From: Aquarana catesbeiana
Lineage: Eukaryota > Chordata > Amphibia > Anura > Ranidae
Direction of reading: 5' to 3'
Assembly: GCF_042186555.1 (NCBI RefSeq)
Contig: NC_133336.1
Coordinates: 41,256,074-41,320,073 of the forward strand
Length of the DNA stretch: 64,000 bases
In this document: piece by piece, positions 22,085 to 32,559 of the stretch
Position numbering within the stretch: position 1 is the stretch's first letter
How the letters are laid out: each line of letters begins with the position of its first letter
Made by a program: the position numbers and the translations under genes
Notes under the pieces: model-generated
What the model was told of the DNA's origin: nothing
The model's database searches: none
What the model saw: the letters and a program-made list of their open reading frames with translations, nothing else

Positions 22085-22365
22085 CTATACCTGTTTCATG
22101 GTCTTCTTTTCTTCCCTTTTTTCTTTTATTTTTCCTTTTTCTTTTCCTCTTTCTTTATCCTCCCCTTTTTCCTTCTTCTTTTTCTGTTTCTTTTTTTCTC
22201 TCTTTTTCTTCTTTTTGTCTTTTTCTCTCTTCTCTCTCTTTTTCTTTCTCTCCCTTTTCTTTTTCCTTTTTCTTTTTCCTCCTTTCTCCCCCCCCCCCCC
22301 GTTTTTTTCTCCTCTCCTCTTTTTCATTTCTGATCTTTTTTCTCTCTTCACACACTTCTTCTTTT
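22085..22365 (+). repeat. Long polypyrimidine tract
   Basis: About 270 bp almost purely T and C, with a C10 run near 22,289. The long frames on both strands here (Phe/Ser-rich or Lys/Glu-rich) are low-complexity artefacts. Confidence 0.9.
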
Positions 22366-22440
22366 CAAATTCACTTGTCCACCTGCACTTTGGCATTGGG
22401 CTCCAGCTACTTCTCACAATATAGAGTATTTATAGTACAC

Positions 22441-22443
<3 letters not shown>

Positions 22444-22518
<75 letters not shown>
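22444..22518. repeat. (TA)n microsatellite
   Basis: About 75 bp of uninterrupted alternating TA. This is the only long TA array in the window not next to a Tc1 end. Confidence 0.95.
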
Positions 22519-22520
<2 letters not shown>

Positions 22521-22731
22521 GACATGAAGCCCACTCATACCACTACCTGGATTTCTGCCTTTCGTTTTCCTTGGGGATGATGTTATGTGCACCCAGTCCC
22601 TGTCCTGCGGGCTCCTTCCACAGCTCCCGGTACAGACAATTGGGACAGCCTCTGATTCCTCGTCCCCCATTTTCCTTACTTATCATGATGTAAGTACTCA
22701 GAGGGATGAGTAACTCTCTCCCTTTTCTCTT

Positions 22732-24219
22732 TTTTTATATAATCTTTATTATATATTATTTTCAAATATAACAAATAATAATACAGGGGGTACAGAATAA
22801 GAAAAAAGGGAAAAAAGGGGGGGATCCAAAAAATCACAGTGTTGTACCATAAAAGTATACATAACCACACATGTTAAAAGGATGTGCTTTAAAGAGAGAG
22901 AAGAACATATGGTGCAAACTGCTTACGAAAACCTTGATGTATGTGTGTAATGAGACTCTTATGACTTCTTCAACCTGTGTCCACCGTCGTAATAGAGACG
23001 GAATCTATATTTGAAACAACCAATACATCTAAACAGGTTAACGATAATCGTGTGAAGAAAACAGCATCCTGTTAGTGTCTTAGGGTTAGATCCTAGCCGG
23101 AGGGGGGGGGGGGGGGTAGAGAAAGGGGTTGAAAAAGGGGGGGAAAGGTTGATGGGTATATCTAATAATCACTGACACATCTGTCTAATAGCCAGCACAT
23201 CTGTGTGTATTAAAAGTGCAGTAACATTATGTAGAACCTGGGGGGTAGATAAGTATGCCGTTGGTCTCATCCTCTATACTTGTTTAAAGAGCAACTCCAG
23301 CAATGTCTGACCTACAAGAAGCAGCCCCAGGGGAAGCCTGAGGAGGAGCCGCCGTTCCCTTAGACTTATAATGTGTCCATGTCGCCCAGATAGCATAGAA
23401 TTTGTCAAACTTATCTTTACATTTTGCCATCCACTCCTCCGCTGCCATAACCGAGTCAATCAGGCCCATCCACTCACTTCGCCCCGGAATATGGGTCGAT
23501 TTCCAGTGGACGGGGATCAGAAGTCGTGCGGCATTTAAGAGGTGTGGGAGTATCGACTTCCGGTACTGACTTAGTGGGGTGGATGGCACATGCAGTAAGA
23601 ACTCCATTGGGGAGTCTGGTAAATCCACGTCTAGGATAACCTTTATCTGGGCTCTAACATCTAGCCAGAAGGGCCGAAGCCTCGGGCACTCCCACCAAAT
23701 ATGCAGGAAAGTGCCCCGAAGCCCGCAGCCCCTCCAACATGTAGCAGAAGTTGTCGGATAAATTTTTGCCAGTTTCGTTGGTACTTTATACCATCGGGTT
23801 AACAGTTTGAAACAATTTTCCTGCATTTTGGTATCTATTGAGCTTTTATGAGTGAGCCGATAAAGGTTATTCAATTGGACCTCAGTAAATGTGTGTCCCA
23901 GGTCTCTTTCCCATTCCCTAATGTATGTAGGCTTATTCTGAGATTCCGCAGACTGCAACATCGCATAAAGCAGGGAAATAGAGTGAGAAATGGAGCCCTC
24001 GGATTTACATAATTTTTCGAAGGGGGTTAGTGATGAGGGGGGTCGCACAGGAAGAGGTAAACTCTTAATAAAATGCTGTAATTGTCTGTATCGCCATCCA
24101 TCCATCGGAAAGCTACCAAACTGGGAGCGGAGCCAGTCCAAGGACACCAAACCTTGTTCATGAGCAAACCGTCCACAACGAACCTCCCCATCATTTGTCC
24201 AACCTCCCCATCATTTGTC
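22732..24219 (-). mobile_element. L1/Tx1-type LINE, 5'-truncated, with TSD
   Basis: The flanks AACTCTCTCCCTTTTCTCTT (22,712-22,731) and AACTCTCCCTTTTCTCTT (24,220-24,237) form an 18-20 bp target duplication. The minus-strand copy has a poly(A) tail (poly-T after 22,731), a 3' untranslated region of about 540 bp with a G/C homopolymer run near 23,101-23,116, and an open ORF2 C-terminus. A 20-bp unit (CCAACCTCCCCATCATTTGT) is tandemly duplicated at its 5' edge. Confidence 0.88.
23284..24150 (-). pseudogene. L1-type ORF2 C-terminal fragment, frame still open
   Basis: This 288-codon frame has no stop and covers only the part of ORF2 after the reverse transcriptase palm. It runs from a thumb-like helical region (TEVQLNNLYRLTHKSS) to KLAKIYPTTSATCWRGCG and GTFLHIWWECPRL (the C-terminal zinc motif), then a WKS-containing basic tail. 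The frame stays open a little upstream of 24,150 without a natural start, because the LINE was truncated on insertion. Full-length L1-type ORF2 proteins exceed 1,000 residues, so the product could not retrotranspose. The open frame and near-perfect TSD suggest a fairly recent insertion. Tx1 versus other L1-group clades cannot be separated by eye. Confidence 0.88.
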
Positions 24220-24237
24220 AACTCTCCCTTTTCTCTT

Positions 24238-25551
24238 GTACACATCCTCCCCATTGAGGGGGGGTATAACGTTTGATCATACTGGTCTACTCATGTTTTG
24301 TTGTCTTTTATAGAGTTGCATGCATCTGCCCCTGAAGAGTGGTATTATCCACGAAACGCATCAGGTTTTTAGAATGCATTCTCATACCTACTGATAGGAA
24401 CCTCCTTAGACTCATTATCTACAACCAAATGATTATACTGTGTTTCTTACCATTGATTACACTGGATAGTGCCATTCAGATGACGTGCACATATATGAAT
24501 CTTCAATAATTCATTTTATCCATATTAAATCTCTTGTCGATTTTGTATGCCGTCCCTTTGATATGTATATGTAATGTATTCATGTGGTCAACACCATGTA
24601 TGTGTGTGTATACATATTAAACCTTTTCTACTATGTGCATTATTGTTTTGTATTGTCAGACTCAATATGCCAATTAAATATATTTTCAAATGATCTCACC
24701 CCCACAAATCAATTGCCTCATTTAAAGTCCCACCTTCCTTTTTCTCATAACTGAACCAGGGATGGAGTCACACACCATGTGCTTCATTTAAAGTCCCAAA
24801 CTCCCCCCTATTATTCTATAAGCTCTCAGCAAACATCATGATGTCCAGGGCCGTGTCAGAATTATTAGACTGGTCATATTTTATGCTTCTGTTCTATTTA
24901 TTTATAAACCAACTTCAGCCAAAACTTTCTTGTTTCTTTCATTTACCATTGAGGAGATTTCTCTTCACTTCCTATCCTGATGATGGCCACCAGCGGCACT
25001 GGAAGTTAGAGAAAGTCTCTCCAACAGGGACAGGTAGCCATATTAAACTGGACAGAGCCTTTCGCACTTTATTCAATAAATAAAATAAAATCAGCTAGAA
25101 TTGGGCTTTAAATCCCACCCTCTGGCTTAGCCCCATTGTTGGACAAGCACGGAAGGTTTACAAGGATGTGTAGTTATAGAAACAGATATGTAGTTTGCTA
25201 TTTCATATCACAATGCATGCCCTATCCCACACTGGTCACAAATGTCAGAACTGGCACATGGTGAAGAAAAATACACGAAGGTCATATTTACTGGAAACTA
25301 GACAAAATTACTAGATTAAATAATCTGTAGGTATAATGTATAAGCTGATAAAAGAAATATGCAAATACTGACTTTCCCTTAAAACTCAAGCTTGACTCTG
25401 TCCTCTTCTGAATATCACTAGCTAGATTTTAGTGTGATGTGTGATTTCCTTGAACAATGGGTCAGGCTTGCTTGAACGGTCGCTCAGAAAGAGAAGAGTT
25501 GATATTTGCATATAACTTCAGCATCCTACAGTATGTATTCCTGGATTTACT
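24238..25551. other. Non-coding DNA with one hairpin motif
   Basis: No gene seen. At 24,329-24,365 the sequence CCCCTGAAGA-GTGG-TATTAT-CCAC-GAAACGCATCAGG is another copy of the recurrent hairpin motif. Confidence 0.45.
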
Positions 25552-25559
25552 GCCCTATA

Positions 25560-26375
25560 CATTGGCGGCTGGTGCTCAAAAATTTTTCTTTGGGGGGGGG
25601 GGCGCAAACAAACTGAAAAGTTCTGGAAAAAAACCCCATCAATTGCAGCCTCACTGTGCCCATCAATTGCCGCCACTGTGCCATAGAACGCAGCCACTGT
25701 GCCATCAATTGCCACCACTGTGACATCAAACACAGCCACTGTGCCCATACGCAGCCACTGTGCCCATCAAACACAGCCACTGTGCCCATACGCAGCCACT
25801 GTGCCCATCAAACACAGCTACTGTGCCATATCAAACACTCCCACTGTGCCATCAAATGCAGCCTCAGTGTTCCCTATCAAACGCTCCCACTGTGCCATAT
25901 CAAATGCTGCCAGTGTGCCCCCGCCTGCCTTCTGTACTTACCCTGTCTCGGTGGAGGTGGGACAGCTCCTCGATGTCTTCTCCCAACCTCTCTTCCCGCT
26001 GCTATGCGGGATAGGCGTCCAATCAAAGCGCCTGTCGTTTCAGCCAATCAGTTGACGGATAACAAATCCAAGCACTTGATTGGCGGAGAGGTGGTTTAGT
26101 GTTATGAAAGCAAATATTCATTCTCTTTTCTAACACAGGTCACCTTTTTTGACGCCTATTAGAGCCTATGGCTCTAATCAGGTGCTTAAAAAAAAAAACT
26201 CTGTTGCTGTAATTCAGGCGCCCGGTGCCAGAAAAGGGGTCAGGCGCCTGAATAGGGGGTGGCAGCGGCGGCCATAGATAGATTCATGCATTGCATAAAT
26301 CTATCTATTGGTGCTAGAGGGGTGGCTGGATAGAGAGGGCGGAGCCTGTGCGCCCTTATGGACACACCGCCACTG
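25560..26375 (+). mobile_element. Non-autonomous hAT element, CAGTGGCGG family, copy 2, with minisatellite
   Basis: The ends are CATTGGCGGCTGG and CACACCGCCACTG. The flanks GCCCTATA (25,552-25,559) and GCTCTATA (26,376-26,383) match 7 of 8. About 25,640-25,915 is a tandem array of CACTGTGCCCATCAAACGCA-like units, giving long spurious frames in all three plus-strand phases. The right half (GCCTATTAGAGCC, AATCAGGTGCTTAAAAA) matches copies 1, 3 and 4. Confidence 0.88.
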
Positions 26376-26383
26376 GCTCTATA

Positions 26384-26659
26384 GGTGCTTTCAGCAGAAT
26401 GAATGATTTAAAAAAAGTGGCATACCTGCAGTTATAATCGGTGTAAGCTGTTCTGTGACAACATACAGTACATTAGGGACAAGTGGTCTACAATTGGGAG
26501 ACATGGACAGAGTGTTATCACCCTATAAAAGGAAGTGCACAAACCTACATATCAGTATCACTAACAGTAAATTTAATGAAAGCTGCACATTTATAAATAT
26601 AGAAACAGTTTTTTAAAATGACATAGCTTTGACAAGATTTCAGTGGTTGGTTTTGCATA
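26384..26659. other. Short spacer, nothing recognised
   Basis: AT-rich, no frame or repeat end. Confidence 0.35.
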
Positions 26660-27567
26660 CAGTATATTGTTAAAAGTAAGGCGAAACCTGCCTTTACACG
26701 CACATGAACTTTAATGGCATCCCAGTCTTAGTTTGTAGGGTTCAATATGAAGTTGGCCCACCTTTTGCAGCTATAACAGCTTCAACTCTTCTGGGAAGGC
26801 CGTCCACAAGGTTTAGGAGTGTGTCTATGGGAATGTTTGACCATTCTTCCAGAAGTGCATATGTGAGGTCAGGCACTGATGTTGGACGAGAAGGCCTGGC
26901 TCGCAGTCTCCACTCTAATTAATCTCAAAGGTGTTCTATTGGGTTGAGGTCAGGCCAGTCAAGTTCCTCCACCCCAAACTCATTCATCCATGTCTTTATG
27001 GACCTTGCTTTGTGCACTGGTGCTCAGTCTTGTTGGAATAGGAAAGGGGTCATCCCACAAAGTTGGGAGTATGAAATTGTCCAAAATGTCTTGGTATGCT
27101 GACGTCTTAAGAGTTCCCTTCACCGGAACTAAGGGGCCAAGCCCAACCCCTGAAAAACAGCCCCACACCATAATCCCCCCTCCACCAAATGATTTGGAGC
27201 AGTGCACAAAGCAAGGTGCATAAAGACACAAGCGAGTTTGGGGTGGAGGAACTTGACTGGCCTGCACAGAGTCCTGACCTCAACCCATTAGAACCCCTTT
27301 GGGATGAATTAGAGTGGAGCCTGCGAGCCAGGCCTTCACGTCCAACATCAGTGCCTGACCTCACAAATGTGCTTCTGGAAGAATGGTCAAACATTCCCAT
27401 AGACACACTCCTAAACCTTGTGGACAGCCTTCCCAGAACAGTTGAAGCTGTTATAGCTGCAAAGGGTGGGCCAACTCAATATTGAACCCTACGGACGAAG
27501 ACTGGGGTGTCATTAAATTTCATGTGCGTGTATAGGCAGGTGTCCCAATACTTTTGACAATATAGTG
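26660..27567. mobile_element. Foldback (palindromic) Tc1 element, copy 1
   Basis: The arms 26,660-27,022 and 27,200-27,567 are inverted copies of one Tc1 3' half. Each carries a TIR (AAACCTGCCTTTACACG / AGGTGTCCCAATACTTTTG) and the transposase C-terminus. The 177-bp loop continues the transposase N-ward on the minus strand (FGGGGIMVWGCFSGVGLGP, then VPVKGTLKTSAYQDILDNF). Neither DNA-binding domain nor first catalytic Asp is left, so the element is non-autonomous. TA flanks the right end. The loop/arm junction is the same as in the copy at 57,013-57,844. Confidence 0.88.
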
Positions 27568-28641
27568 TATGTATACTTTAAGGTTATATTATATTAATAA
27601 AGAAAACACTTAATGCAAAAAAAAAACAAAACAAAAAAAAAACTGTGTTTGCAAAGGGGGAGTTCTTTATCAGAGACCAACGTGATTCAAGCCACCTACA
27701 TGGACTAACCCTTTATAAAGCAATGCACACTTGGTAAAGGGCCACATGTGAGTCTTTCGAGAACTTGCAGACAGCTAGTGCCTATGACCAGTGCCCTTGG
27801 CATCTACAGCTTTTCCCGTATGACCTACAGCTACTGTGAATTTGCATTGCACATTGAACAGGATGAGACGCATTATCAGAACAACTTTCCCACTACGTGT
27901 ATAAAAACACCAGCTGGAAAATTAGCGTTTGTTCTCTGGATCAATTATACAATGCAGTTTAGAGAATGCCATGGTTCTTTAAAAAAAAATCCCCAGGACT
28001 GTTAATGCTAAATTGTCAGTACATATAAAAAGAAGGTTCTATGGCCCATTGACTTCATCTAGATTGAAATGCTAAGGAGGGCTAAGTAGAGACATCAGTA
28101 GGGAATTAGGGGGGAGTACTCAGCAGTTTTATGTTTCTTTTCCCATTTACTGCTTACCCCTTACAGGGTTAGAGAACCAGAAAAAATAGCAAAGTTTGGC
28201 TTTTCTGCAAAGAGTAAATATGAAGGTTATTCGTTTGTGTTGGTCTTGCAAAAATATTTTTATTGAGTAAAACAACCAAAATAAGAAATAGAGATATCGT
28301 AAAGGTGTCCTGTAAATTAAAGAACGTTACTCCAACATTTCAATTTCCTTTTGTATAGGTGTCTGTTGCACCATGTACTTGTGTTAAAAAGTATACTGTT
28401 TTCTTTCTATTGCTTTCTTTGTGTGGAACCACCTGATGTTCCTGCCAGTCCCCCTACTTTCCTATTTCAAACTGACCACACTTAGTATGAGAGCACATCC
28501 TTCCCAGAGTGGTCAGTTTTCTGGCTGTTCTGGGAGCACAGCCTGCCTGTCCTCCAATGGCCAAGCCTTTCAACCGGAAGATCAGTGTTCTGCTGTTTCC
28601 TCCACTCCCACCTCTGTAAGCCCCTTATGCATCTGAGAGCA
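27568..28641. other. Non-coding DNA, nothing firmly recognised
   Basis: 28,250-28,330 (AAAAATATTTTTATTGAG) could be a minus-strand LINE 3' tail. 28,425-28,640 is repeat-like but unbounded. No gene. Confidence 0.35.
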
Positions 28642-28891
28642 GAGACTGCGGGCCAGGCCTTCTCATCCACATCAGTGCCTGACCTCACAAATACGCTTCT
28701 GGAAGAATGGTCAAACATTCCCATAGACACACTCCTAAACCTTGTGGACAGTCTTCCCAGAACAGTTGAAGCTGTTATAGCTGCAAAGGGTGGGCCAACT
28801 CAATATTGAACCCTACGGACGAAGACTGGGATGCCATTAAAGTTCATGTGTGTGTAAAGGCAGGCGTCCCAATACTTTTGACAATTTAGTG
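28642..28891 (+). mobile_element. 3' fragment of the foldback Tc1 subfamily
   Basis: It carries the transposase C-terminus (PDLTNTLLEEWSNIPIDT through VEAVIAAKGGPTQY) followed by the TIR ending CAATTTAGTG. The right end is separated by TATA from the next Tc1, which begins at 28,896. The left end is an abrupt truncation. Confidence 0.8.
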
Positions 28892-29177
28892 TATACAGGT
28901 GCACTTCATAAAATTTGAATATCATCAAGTTAATTTATTTCAGTAATTCAATTCAAGAAGTGAAACTCATATATTATATAGATGCGTTACACACAGAGTA
29001 ATATATTTCAAGCTTTTCTTTCTTTTAATTTTCATGATTATGTCTTATAGCTAGTGAAAACCCAAAATTCAGTGTCTCAGAAAATTAAAATTTTACAGAA
29101 GACCAATAAAAAAAGGATTTTTAATACAGAAATGTTGGCTTACTGAAAAGTATGTCCATGTACAGTATAGTATGCAC

Positions 29178-29618
29178 TCAATACTTGGTTGGGGCTCCTT
29201 TTGCATGAATTACTACATTAATGTGGCGTGGCATGGAGGGGATCAGATGGTGGCACTGCTGAGGTGTTATGGAAGCCCAAGTTGCTTTGATAGCGGCCTT
29301 CAGCTTGACTGCATTGTTGGGTCTGGTGTCTCTCATCTTCCTCTTGACAATACCCCACAGATTCTCTATGGGGTTTAGGTCAGGTGAGTTTGCTGGCTGA
29401 TCAAGCACAGTGATACCATGATCATTAAACCTGGTATTGGTAGTGTGGGCAGGAGCCAAGTCCTGCTGAAAAATGAAATCAGCATCTCTATAAAACTGGT
29501 CAGCAGAGGGAAGCAGGAAGTGCTCCAGAATTTCCTGGTAGAGGGCCGCACTGACTTTGGACTTAATAAAACACAGTGGACCAACACCAGCAGATGACAG
29601 GGCTCCCCAAATCATCAC
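29178..29618 (-). pseudogene. Tc1 transposase C-terminal half, left arm
   Basis: The open frame runs MMIWGALSSAGVGPLCFIK, FIFQQDLAPAHTTN (second catalytic Asp in QQD), QPANSPDLNPIENLW (catalytic Glu), to a terminal HAKGAPTKY. The sequence encoding the preceding residues lies beyond the inserted hAT at 31,976-32,083 (DYGKCSISFGDRGPRVWRKS on the minus strand), where it ends at the palindrome junction. The first catalytic Asp and the DNA-binding domain are missing, so the product could not catalyse transposition. The PAHT motif after the second Asp differs from the DPKHT of the copy at 55,720, showing that this is a separate Tc1 subfamily. Confidence 0.88.
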
Positions 29619-29625
29619 TGACTGT

Positions 29626-31967
29626 TAGGGATGAGCCGAACACCCTCCTGTTCGGTTCGTAGCAGAACATGCGAACAGGCAAAAAATTTGTTCGAACACG
29701 CGAACACCGTTAAAGTCTATGGGACACGAACATGAATAATCCAAAGTGCTAATTTAAAAGGGCTTATATGCAAGTTATTGCCATAAAAAGTGTTTGGGGA
29801 CCTGGGTCCTGTCCCAGGGGACATGTATCAATGCAATTTTTTTTTTTTTTTTCGGGAGCAGTGATTTTTTTAATGCTTAAAGTGAAACAATAAAAATGAA
29901 ATATTCCTTTAAATATCGTGTCGGGGGGGGGGGGGGGGGGGTCTATAGTATGCCTGTAAAGTGGCACATTTTTCCTGTGTTTAGAACAGTACCACAGCAA
30001 AATTACATTTCTAAAGGAAAAAGGCCCTTCAGGTCTGGTATGGATTTTAAGGGGAACCCTGCACCAAAATAAAAAAAAGGCGTAGGGTTCCCCCCCAAAA
30101 TCCATACCAGACCCTTATCCAAGCATGCAACCTTGCAGGCTGCAGGAAAAGAGGGGGGCCCTCCTGAACCGTACCAGGCCACAATCCCTCAACATGGGGA
30201 GGGTGCTTTGGGGTAGCCCCCCAAAGCACCTTGTCCCCATGTTGATGGGGACAAGGGCCTCATCCCCACAACCCTTGCCCGGTGGTTGTGGGGGTCTGCA
30301 GGCGGGGGGCTTATTGGAATCTGGAAGCCCCCTTTAACAAAGGGACCCCCAGATCCCAGCCTCCCCCCCTGTGTGAATTGGTAACGTGGTACCCCTACCA
30401 TTTCACAAAAAAGTGTCAAAATGGTAAAAAAGACAAGAGACAGCTTGGGGCAAGTCCTTTATTAAAAAATAAAAAAATAAAAATGTCCCACAAAGTAAGT
30501 TAACACCACCTGATGGTCCGAAAAAAATAAAATAAAAAGCCGCAACCAACCCGCCTCCATGGGAGGCTCCCGCTGAGTGACGCGTGTTCGCTGTGACAGT
30601 TCTATAGTTCTTATATAACTGAGGGCGGGGCCACCTAGTGATGTAACCGGGTGACCCTGCCCCCCTCTGACACCACGGGTACTTCCCCATGGATCCCCTG
30701 TGGTGTCAGAGGGGGTTGGGGTCACCTATTTACATTATCGGGTGGCCTCGCCCCCTCTGACGCCACAGGGAAGCCCCGTGGCATCAGAGGGGGCGGGCTC
30801 ACCTGGTTACGTCACCGGGTGGCCCCGCCCTCAGTTATATAAGAGCTGTCACAGCAAAGACGCGTCAGATGGCGGGAGCCCCCATGGAGGCGGGTCGGTT
30901 GCTGCTTTTTTTTTTTTCTTTTTCGGTCCATCGGGCGGCGTGAACTTACACCGTTGGACATTTTTATTTTTTTATCTTTTAATAAAGGACTTGTTCCAAG
31001 CTGTCTCTTGTCTTTTTTTTTATAATTTTGACACTTTTTTTGTGAAATGGTAGGGGTATATTTGTACCCATTACCAGTTCACACAGGGGAGGAGGCCGGG
31101 ATCTGGGGGTCCCCTTGTTAAAGGGGGCTTCCAGATTCTGATAAGCCCCCCGCCCGCAGACCCCCACAACCACCCCAAAGCACCCTGCCCATGTTGAGGG
31201 CATGTGGCCTGGTACGGTTCAGCAGGGGGGGCGCTGAAAGGTCTGGTATGGATTTTGGGGGGGGGACCCCCACGCCACCTTTTTTTAAATTTGGCACAGG
31301 GTTCCCCTTAATTTCCATATCAGACCCGAAGGGCCTGGTATGGATTTTAGGGGGACCCACACGCAATTTTTAAAAAAAATTCTGATTTGGGGTTCCCCTT
31401 ATTATTCATACCAAACCCAAAGGTCCTGGTAATGGATGGGGGGGATCCCATGCTCTTTATTTCAATTATCTGTATCTATATTGCCGAGACCCGACAATAC
31501 ATTCCAGCCACGATCAGTTTTAAGTGACAATTTTTCCTTTAGAAATGTCATTTTGCTGTGGTACTTTTCTAAACACGGGAAAAAATGCACCACTTTACAG
31601 GCATACTATAGACACCCCCAGGCACAATATTTAAAGGAATATTTCATTTTTATTGTTTCACTTTAAGCGTTAAAAAAAATCACTGCTCCCGAAAAAACGT
31701 CCGTTTTAAAAAAAAAATTTGCATTGATACATGTCCACTGAGACAGGACCCAGGTCCCCAAACACTTTTTATGACAATAACTTGCATATAAGCCTTTAAA
31801 ATTAGCATTTTTGCATTTTCATGTTAGTGTCCCATAGGCTTTAACGGTGTACCGGCAGCTTTCGAATTTGCCGCGAACACCGCATATTGTTCGCTGTTCG
31901 GCAAACAGCCGAACACCTGATGTTTGAGTCGAACTTGCGTTCAACTTGAACATCGGGCTCATCCTTG
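29626..31967. mobile_element. Large palindromic hAT-type element
   Basis: The flanks CTGACTGT (29,618-29,625 and 31,968-31,975) form a perfect 8-bp duplication. The termini are TAGGGATGAGCCGAAC and, inverted, CAAGGATGAGCCCGATG. Nearly the whole 2,342 bp is inverted repeat around about 30,796. Mirrored landmarks include GTTTGGGGACCTGGGTCCTG, GTCTATAGTATGCCTGTAAA and CCGCCTCCATGG. The right arm has an extra tandem of roughly 100 bp (TGGTATGGATTTT units, 31,240-31,440). No transposase frame. It is inserted in the foldback Tc1. Confidence 0.92.
30605..30850. promoter_or_regulatory. Symmetric TATA and GC-box pair at the palindrome centre
   Basis: TTATATAA occurs at 30,611-30,618 and 30,835-30,842. 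Each is followed inward by GGGCGGGGCCACC or its complement. As read outward from the centre, both have a GC box upstream of TATA, so they could act as divergent promoters. Chance is possible because the arms are copies of each other. Confidence 0.3.
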
Positions 31968-32083
31968 CTGACTGTGGAAACTTCACACTGGACTTCATGC
32001 AACTTGGATTACGTGCCTCTCCACTCTTCCTCCAGACTCTGGGGCCTCGATCCCCAAATGAAATGCTACATTTTCCATAGTCC

Positions 32084-32395
32084 GTGATGATATGGGGAGC
32101 CATGTCATCTGCTGCTATTGGTCCACTGTATTTTATCAAGTTCAAAGTCAATGCAGCCCTCTGTCAGGAAATTCTAGAGCTCTTCATGCTTCCCTCTGCT
32201 GATCAGCTTTATGGAGATGCCGATTTCATTTTCCAGCTGGACTTGGCTCCTGCCCACACTGCCAAAATGACCAATACCTGGTTTAATGATCATGTTATCA
32301 CTGTGCTTGATTAGCCAGCAAACTTGAATGACCTAAACCCCATAGAGAATCTGTGGGGCATGGTCAAGAGGAAGATGAGATACTGAATTTTGAGT
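32084..32395 (+). pseudogene. Tc1 transposase C-terminal half, right arm
   Basis: This is the inverted partner of the left-arm frame: MMIWGAMSSAAIGPLYFIK, FIFQLDLAPAHTAKMTNTWF, then a TAG stop after VITVLD (32,312-32,314), followed by the remains of NPIENLWGMVKRKMR. The catalytic-Asp context reads QLD instead of QQD, and a few residues are inserted after PAHTA. It has no N-terminal half and is a dead duplicate. Confidence 0.85.
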
Positions 32396-32559
32396 TTTCA
32401 TTAGCTGTAAGCCATACTCATCAAAATTAAAAGAAAGAAATGTTTGAAATATATCACGCTGTGTGTAATGAGTCTATATAATATAGGAGTTTCGCTTTTT
32501 GAATTGAATTACTGAAATAAATTAACTTTTTGATGATTTTCTAATTTTATGAGATGCAC

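Noticed and set aside
22031..22521. Long Phe/Ser-rich and Lys/Glu-rich frames on both strands
   Set aside because: They are translations of the polypyrimidine tract and the adjoining TA array. Low-complexity composition with no domain or start context.
24960..25020. CTGATGATGGCCACCAGCGG as a further hairpin-GAAAC motif
   Set aside because: The stem is weak and the following bases read GGAAGTTAG instead of GAAACGC, so it was not counted.
25656..26099. 147-codon Cys/His-rich frame that looks zinc-finger-like
   Set aside because: The His/Cys spacing comes from the CACTGTGCCCATCAAACGCA tandem array inside a hAT element. All three phases are open and look similar. The same holds for 50,543-51,026.
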